Source: Kiritimatiellia bacterium
GTDB lineage: Bacteria > Verrucomicrobiota > Kiritimatiellia > RFP12 > UBA1067
Length of the DNA stretch: 14,740 bases
Direction of reading: 5' to 3'
NCBI GenBank assembly: GCA_017405115.1
Contig: JAFRBA010000258.1
Span: 1-14,740 of the forward strand
The notes below the pieces were generated by a model. That model made no database searches and had not been told where the DNA came from. It saw nothing but the letters and a program-made list of their open reading frames with translations. A program made the translations under genes and the position numbers. Below are positions 12,285 through 14,740 of this stretch, piece by piece (within the stretch, counting starts at the first letter, position 1; each line of letters starts with the position of its first letter).

Positions 12285-12875
12285 TCAGTCGCCATCGACC
12301 AGTTCCTCCGTGGTTATGCCCCTGAGCTCCAGCAGTGTGAGGGGTCGCCAGGCGATCTCCTCGCCAAGGATCAGCAGAACCGCCGTGACGTGCTTGCAGG
12401 GGTTGGCGTAGTCCGGGCACGAGCAGCGCGTCGTCACGTCGTACGTTCGCGGCGCAAGGCGTCCGCCGGGGAAAAGGTCCAGCCCCTCGCAGCGGAAAAT
12501 CGCCTCCACCTCCGGCGGCAAGTCGTCCGCAAGCAGCCTCGCGACGAGCATCGGCTCGGCGCGGAGCTTCGCGACGATCCGTGCGTGCGCGGCTTCGTCC
12601 GGCGTGCGGAACGCGATGTCCACTTCGTACGGCTCCGGGCGCGCGCCCACGACGGACGCCGTGACGCGCGGTCCTTGGATGCTCAGCGAAGTCACCTGCC
12701 CCGACAGCGCGTAGCTGCGCCCGCGCCCGAGCCGCGCCCCGAGGCGCATGGCCTCCAGCGCGCCTAGCCAGCGCTTGGCCCACCAGCTGCGTCCTCCGCC
12801 CGTGCGCGATTCCTGTGCGCGGATCCCCGCCGCGAAGCGCGGCGTGCGGACGGGATATGTGCGGCGCTTGCTCAC
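12285..12875 (-). CDS. SWIM zinc-finger protein
   Basis: This 196-residue protein carries a SWIM finger of the C-x-C-xn-C-x-H type: Cys151, Cys153, Cys160 and His162 in RCSCPDYANPCKHVTAVLLI. SWIM domains bind DNA or proteins and often accompany SNF2-type helicases, as in the YwqA/YwqB pair of Bacillus subtilis. The N-terminal half has a Trp-rich, Arg-rich segment (SRTGGGRSWWAKRWLGALE) followed by a small beta-rich region. The start is GTG 12875: its bases overlap the helicase stop as GTGA, and a strong purine-rich Shine-Dalgarno sequence (GGGGGGAGG, 12880-12888) lies 4 bp upstream. The tight coupling implies that the two proteins are made together and probably interact. The cellular process is not known from the sequence. 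Confidence 0.85.
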   Translation of the reverse strand: MSKRRTYPVRTPRFAAGIRAQESRTGGGRSWWAKRWLGALEAMRLGARLGRGRSYALSGQVTSLSIQGPRVTASVVGARPEPYEVDIAFRTPDEAAHARIVAKLRAEPMLVARLLADDLPPEVEAIFRCEGLDLFPGGRLAPRTYDVTTRCSCPDYANPCKHVTAVLLILGEEIAWRPLTLLELRGITTEELVDGD

Positions 12876-14740
12876 GTGGCCTCCCCCCTAGCGTCGGTGC
12901 GCCCTCCCACGCCGGCGGCCTCGAGCCATTCCGCCTCCGTTATGACGGCGCCCGCGACGCGCGCCTTCTTGGCGAGGAGATCGTCGACGCGCTCCTCGAG
13001 GGTGCCGGCCGAGATGAGGAGGTGGACGAAAACGGTCTTCGCCTGCCCGATGCGGTGGGCGCGGTCCGTCGCCTGGCTCTCCACGGCCGGGTTCCACCAC
13101 CGATCGAAGTGGATGACGTGCGTCGCCTTCGTGAGGTTGAGCCCGAAGCCGCCCGCCTTCAGGGAGAGGATGAACGCCCTTGGCCCGCGGCGGTTGAAGC
13201 TCGCGATCTCCGCTTCCCGCGCCGCGGCGGACAGCCCGCCGTGGAGAAAGGGGAACCTGTCGCCGAACCGGTCGGCGAGGACGCGCTGCAGCGACGCGCC
13301 GACCTTCGCGTACTGCGTGAAGACGAGCGCCGACTCGCCGTTGGCGAAGATCGCCTCCAGCAGGTCGCAGAGGCGTGCGACCTTCCCCTCCCCGTCGCAT
13401 ATCAGCTTCAGCTGCGTCAGAAGGGCGAACACGTCGCCCTGCGCGTGCTCGTGCGCCCTGAAGTCGGCGAGGGCCGCCTCGTAGTCCGCCCACTGCTCGG
13501 CCGTGAGCTCGCAGTAGTCGCGGACCTCCCGCTTCGGGCCGAGCTCGGCGGCGATCCTGCTGTCCGTCTTGAGCCTTCGCAGCACGAATGGCTCGAGGGC
13601 GCGGCGCAGGCGCCTGCCCGCCGCGCAGTCCGAGTCCGCCGCGATGGGTCGGGCGAACCTCTCCATGAACGACTTGTGGTCCCCCAGTATCCCGGGGTTG
13701 AGGAACTCTTCGATGGACCAAAGGTCTTCGACCGAGTTCTCGATCGGGGTTCCCGTTATCGCCACGCGCATCGGCGGCCTCAGGGCGCGCACCGCCCTCG
13801 CGGCCTGGGTGTCGTGGTTCTTCACCATCTGGGCCTCGTCGAGGACGAGCGCGTTCCACTCGATCTCCGAGAACGCGGTGTAGTCCTTGACCAGCAGCGA
13901 GTAGCTGGTGAGCGTGACGTCCGCCCCCAGCACGGCCCGGCGGAAGCCGCTGGCGATGTGCCTGTCGCCGCCGTGGTGCAGGTATACGCCGAGCGAAGGG
14001 GCGAAGGTCTCCAGCTCGTGCCTCCAGTTGGCGAGCAGCGTGAGTGGCGCCACGACGAGGGCGGGGCCCTTCCGCCCGCAGGCGAGAAGCCAGGCTATCG
14101 TCTGTATTGTCTTGCCGAGGCCCATGTCGTCCGCGAGGAGCGCGCCGAAGCCGTTTCCGGTGAGGAACATCAGCCAGTTCACGCCTCGCCGCTGGTAGTC
14201 CCGCAGCGAGCCGACGAAGCCCGGTATGGAATCGTCCGGCGCCGCGCCACCTTCAGGCTGCGCCTCGGCGTGCCGGCGCCTCAGGTCGGAGAGAAGCCCT
14301 CGCAGGCCGCCGTGCGCGCGGGCTTCCCCGACCTCCAGGGATCCGACGTGGCCGAGGCCCAGTGCGAAGTTCAGGGCGTCCTGCTTCTTTCCCGCGCCCT
14401 TCTCGAGCGCGCGAAGCGCCTCGCGCAGGATGGCGCGGTCGACTTCTATCCAGTGCTCACGGAAGAACACCAGCGAAGACCCCTGGTCGAGGAGAAAGCG
14501 TATCTCGTTCGCGGTGACAGGTTCGCCCGCCACGCGGACGGTCAGGCTGATCCTGGGCTTTCCCGCCTGCGCGGAGCCGCCGCCTTCGACGTCGGCGGAG
14601 GCGGAGACTGCGGCGGCGATGTCCACGCCGGAGACGCCGTACCCCGCGCCGCGGAGGTCTCGTGCGCCACGGCGGACAAGGTCTTCGGCCTCCGTGCGCG
14701 CGAGCGCGAGCCGCAGCCGGCCCGCTCCGTCCGAGCGGAG
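12872..14740 (-). CDS. SNF2-family DEXH-box helicase/ATPase, N-terminus outside the window
   Basis: The frame is open through the right edge, so the start and probably several hundred N-terminal residues are missing; a GTG at 14624-14626 is internal. Visible domains in order are a SNF2-associated N-terminal region (ISLTVRVAGEPVTANEIRFL, HWIEVDRAILREALRALE), the ATPase core and the helicase C domain. The core shows LRDYQRRGVNWL, Walker A DDMGLGKT (about 14108-14134), DEAQMVKN at Walker B (13829-13840) and ITGTPIENSVEDLWS. The C domain has LKAGGFGLNLTKATHVIHFD and TDRAHRIGQ (about 13043-13070). All classical SNF2 motifs are intact. These proteins translocate on double-stranded DNA to move bound proteins, and bacterial members act with RNA polymerase, in repair or in defence. 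No methylase or nuclease lies in view, so a DISARM-type role is not supported here. Confidence 0.92.
   Translation of the reverse strand, partial: LRSDGAGRLRLALARTEAEDLVRRGARDLRGAGYGVSGVDIAAAVSASADVEGGGSAQAGKPRISLTVRVAGEPVTANEIRFLLDQGSSLVFFREHWIEVDRAILREALRALEKGAGKKQDALNFALGLGHVGSLEVGEARAHGGLRGLLSDLRRRHAEAQPEGGAAPDDSIPGFVGSLRDYQRRGVNWLMFLTGNGFGALLADDMGLGKTIQTIAWLLACGRKGPALVVAPLTLLANWRHELETFAPSLGVYLHHGGDRHIASGFRRAVLGADVTLTSYSLLVKDYTAFSEIEWNALVLDEAQMVKNHDTQAARAVRALRPPMRVAITGTPIENSVEDLWSIEEFLNPGILGDHKSFMERFARPIAADSDCAAGRRLRRALEPFVLRRLKTDSRIAAELGPKREVRDYCELTAEQWADYEAALADFRAHEHAQGDVFALLTQLKLICDGEGKVARLCDLLEAIFANGESALVFTQYAKVGASLQRVLADRFGDRFPFLHGGLSAAAREAEIASFNRRGPRAFILSLKAGGFGLNLTKATHVIHFDRWWNPAVESQATDRAHRIGQAKTVFVHLLISAGTLEERVDDLLAKKARVAGAVITEAEWLEAAGVGGRTDARGEAT

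Noticed and set aside
12872..14740. The SNF2 gene as part of a DISARM or other defence island
   Set aside because: SNF2 helicases also do housekeeping work. No methylase, phospholipase D or nuclease gene is visible, and the SWIM partner fits the YwqA/YwqB-type pair better.

Overview
The window is GC-rich, gene-dense bacterial DNA. Its mix of families (a divergent GH10, a DUF4838 protein, a GH20-like Tat protein, a DUF6259-type protein, a GH116 enzyme, and the stub of a Gly/Ser/Thr-rich secreted beta-strand protein) fits an uncultured, polysaccharide-degrading member of the PVC superphylum, such as Kiritimatiellota, Lentisphaerota or another Verrucomicrobiota relative. That placement is an inference from gene content. 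The window has no rRNA or other marker gene to test it, and I saw no tRNA or CRISPR array.

Left end (1-970): an unrecognised reading frame that is open at the left edge, a short non-coding stretch with a 22-bp tandem repeat, and a frameshifted remnant of a secreted beta-strand-rich protein.

Main block (971-8039, + strand): four tightly packed glycoside-hydrolase-like genes that look like one operon: GH10, DUF4838, GH20-like and DUF6259-like. Gene junctions are 36 bp, 2 bp and a 4-bp overlap. Three products carry Sec-type signal peptides and one a Tat-type signal, so all are predicted to act outside the cytoplasm on a complex glycan. The DUF4838 and DUF6259-like genes each carry, inside the reading frame, a 58-bp element made of two hairpins between inverted ends GGTAGGGCG and CGCCCTACC. 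The two copies differ in the stems but share length, architecture and reading frame.

Centre (8040-9635, + strand): a HipB/HipA toxin-antitoxin pair with its own sigma70-like promoter, flanked by two matching operator palindromes. The antitoxin mRNA looks almost leaderless. The pair is visibly lower in GC than its neighbours and separates the four-gene block from a GH116 gene (9694-12057), which has its own strong ribosome binding site.

Right end (12081-14740, - strand): a convergent operon transcribed from beyond the window: a SNF2-family helicase (N-terminus cut off), a SWIM zinc-finger protein overlapping it by GTGA, and a small unrecognised protein with a good ribosome binding site. It converges on GH116 with only 23 bp between stop codons.

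The most interesting signal is the coding-sequence-embedded palindromic element, comparable in concept to the Rickettsia palindromic elements that insert in frame into proteins. A nested half copy sits beside the second element.
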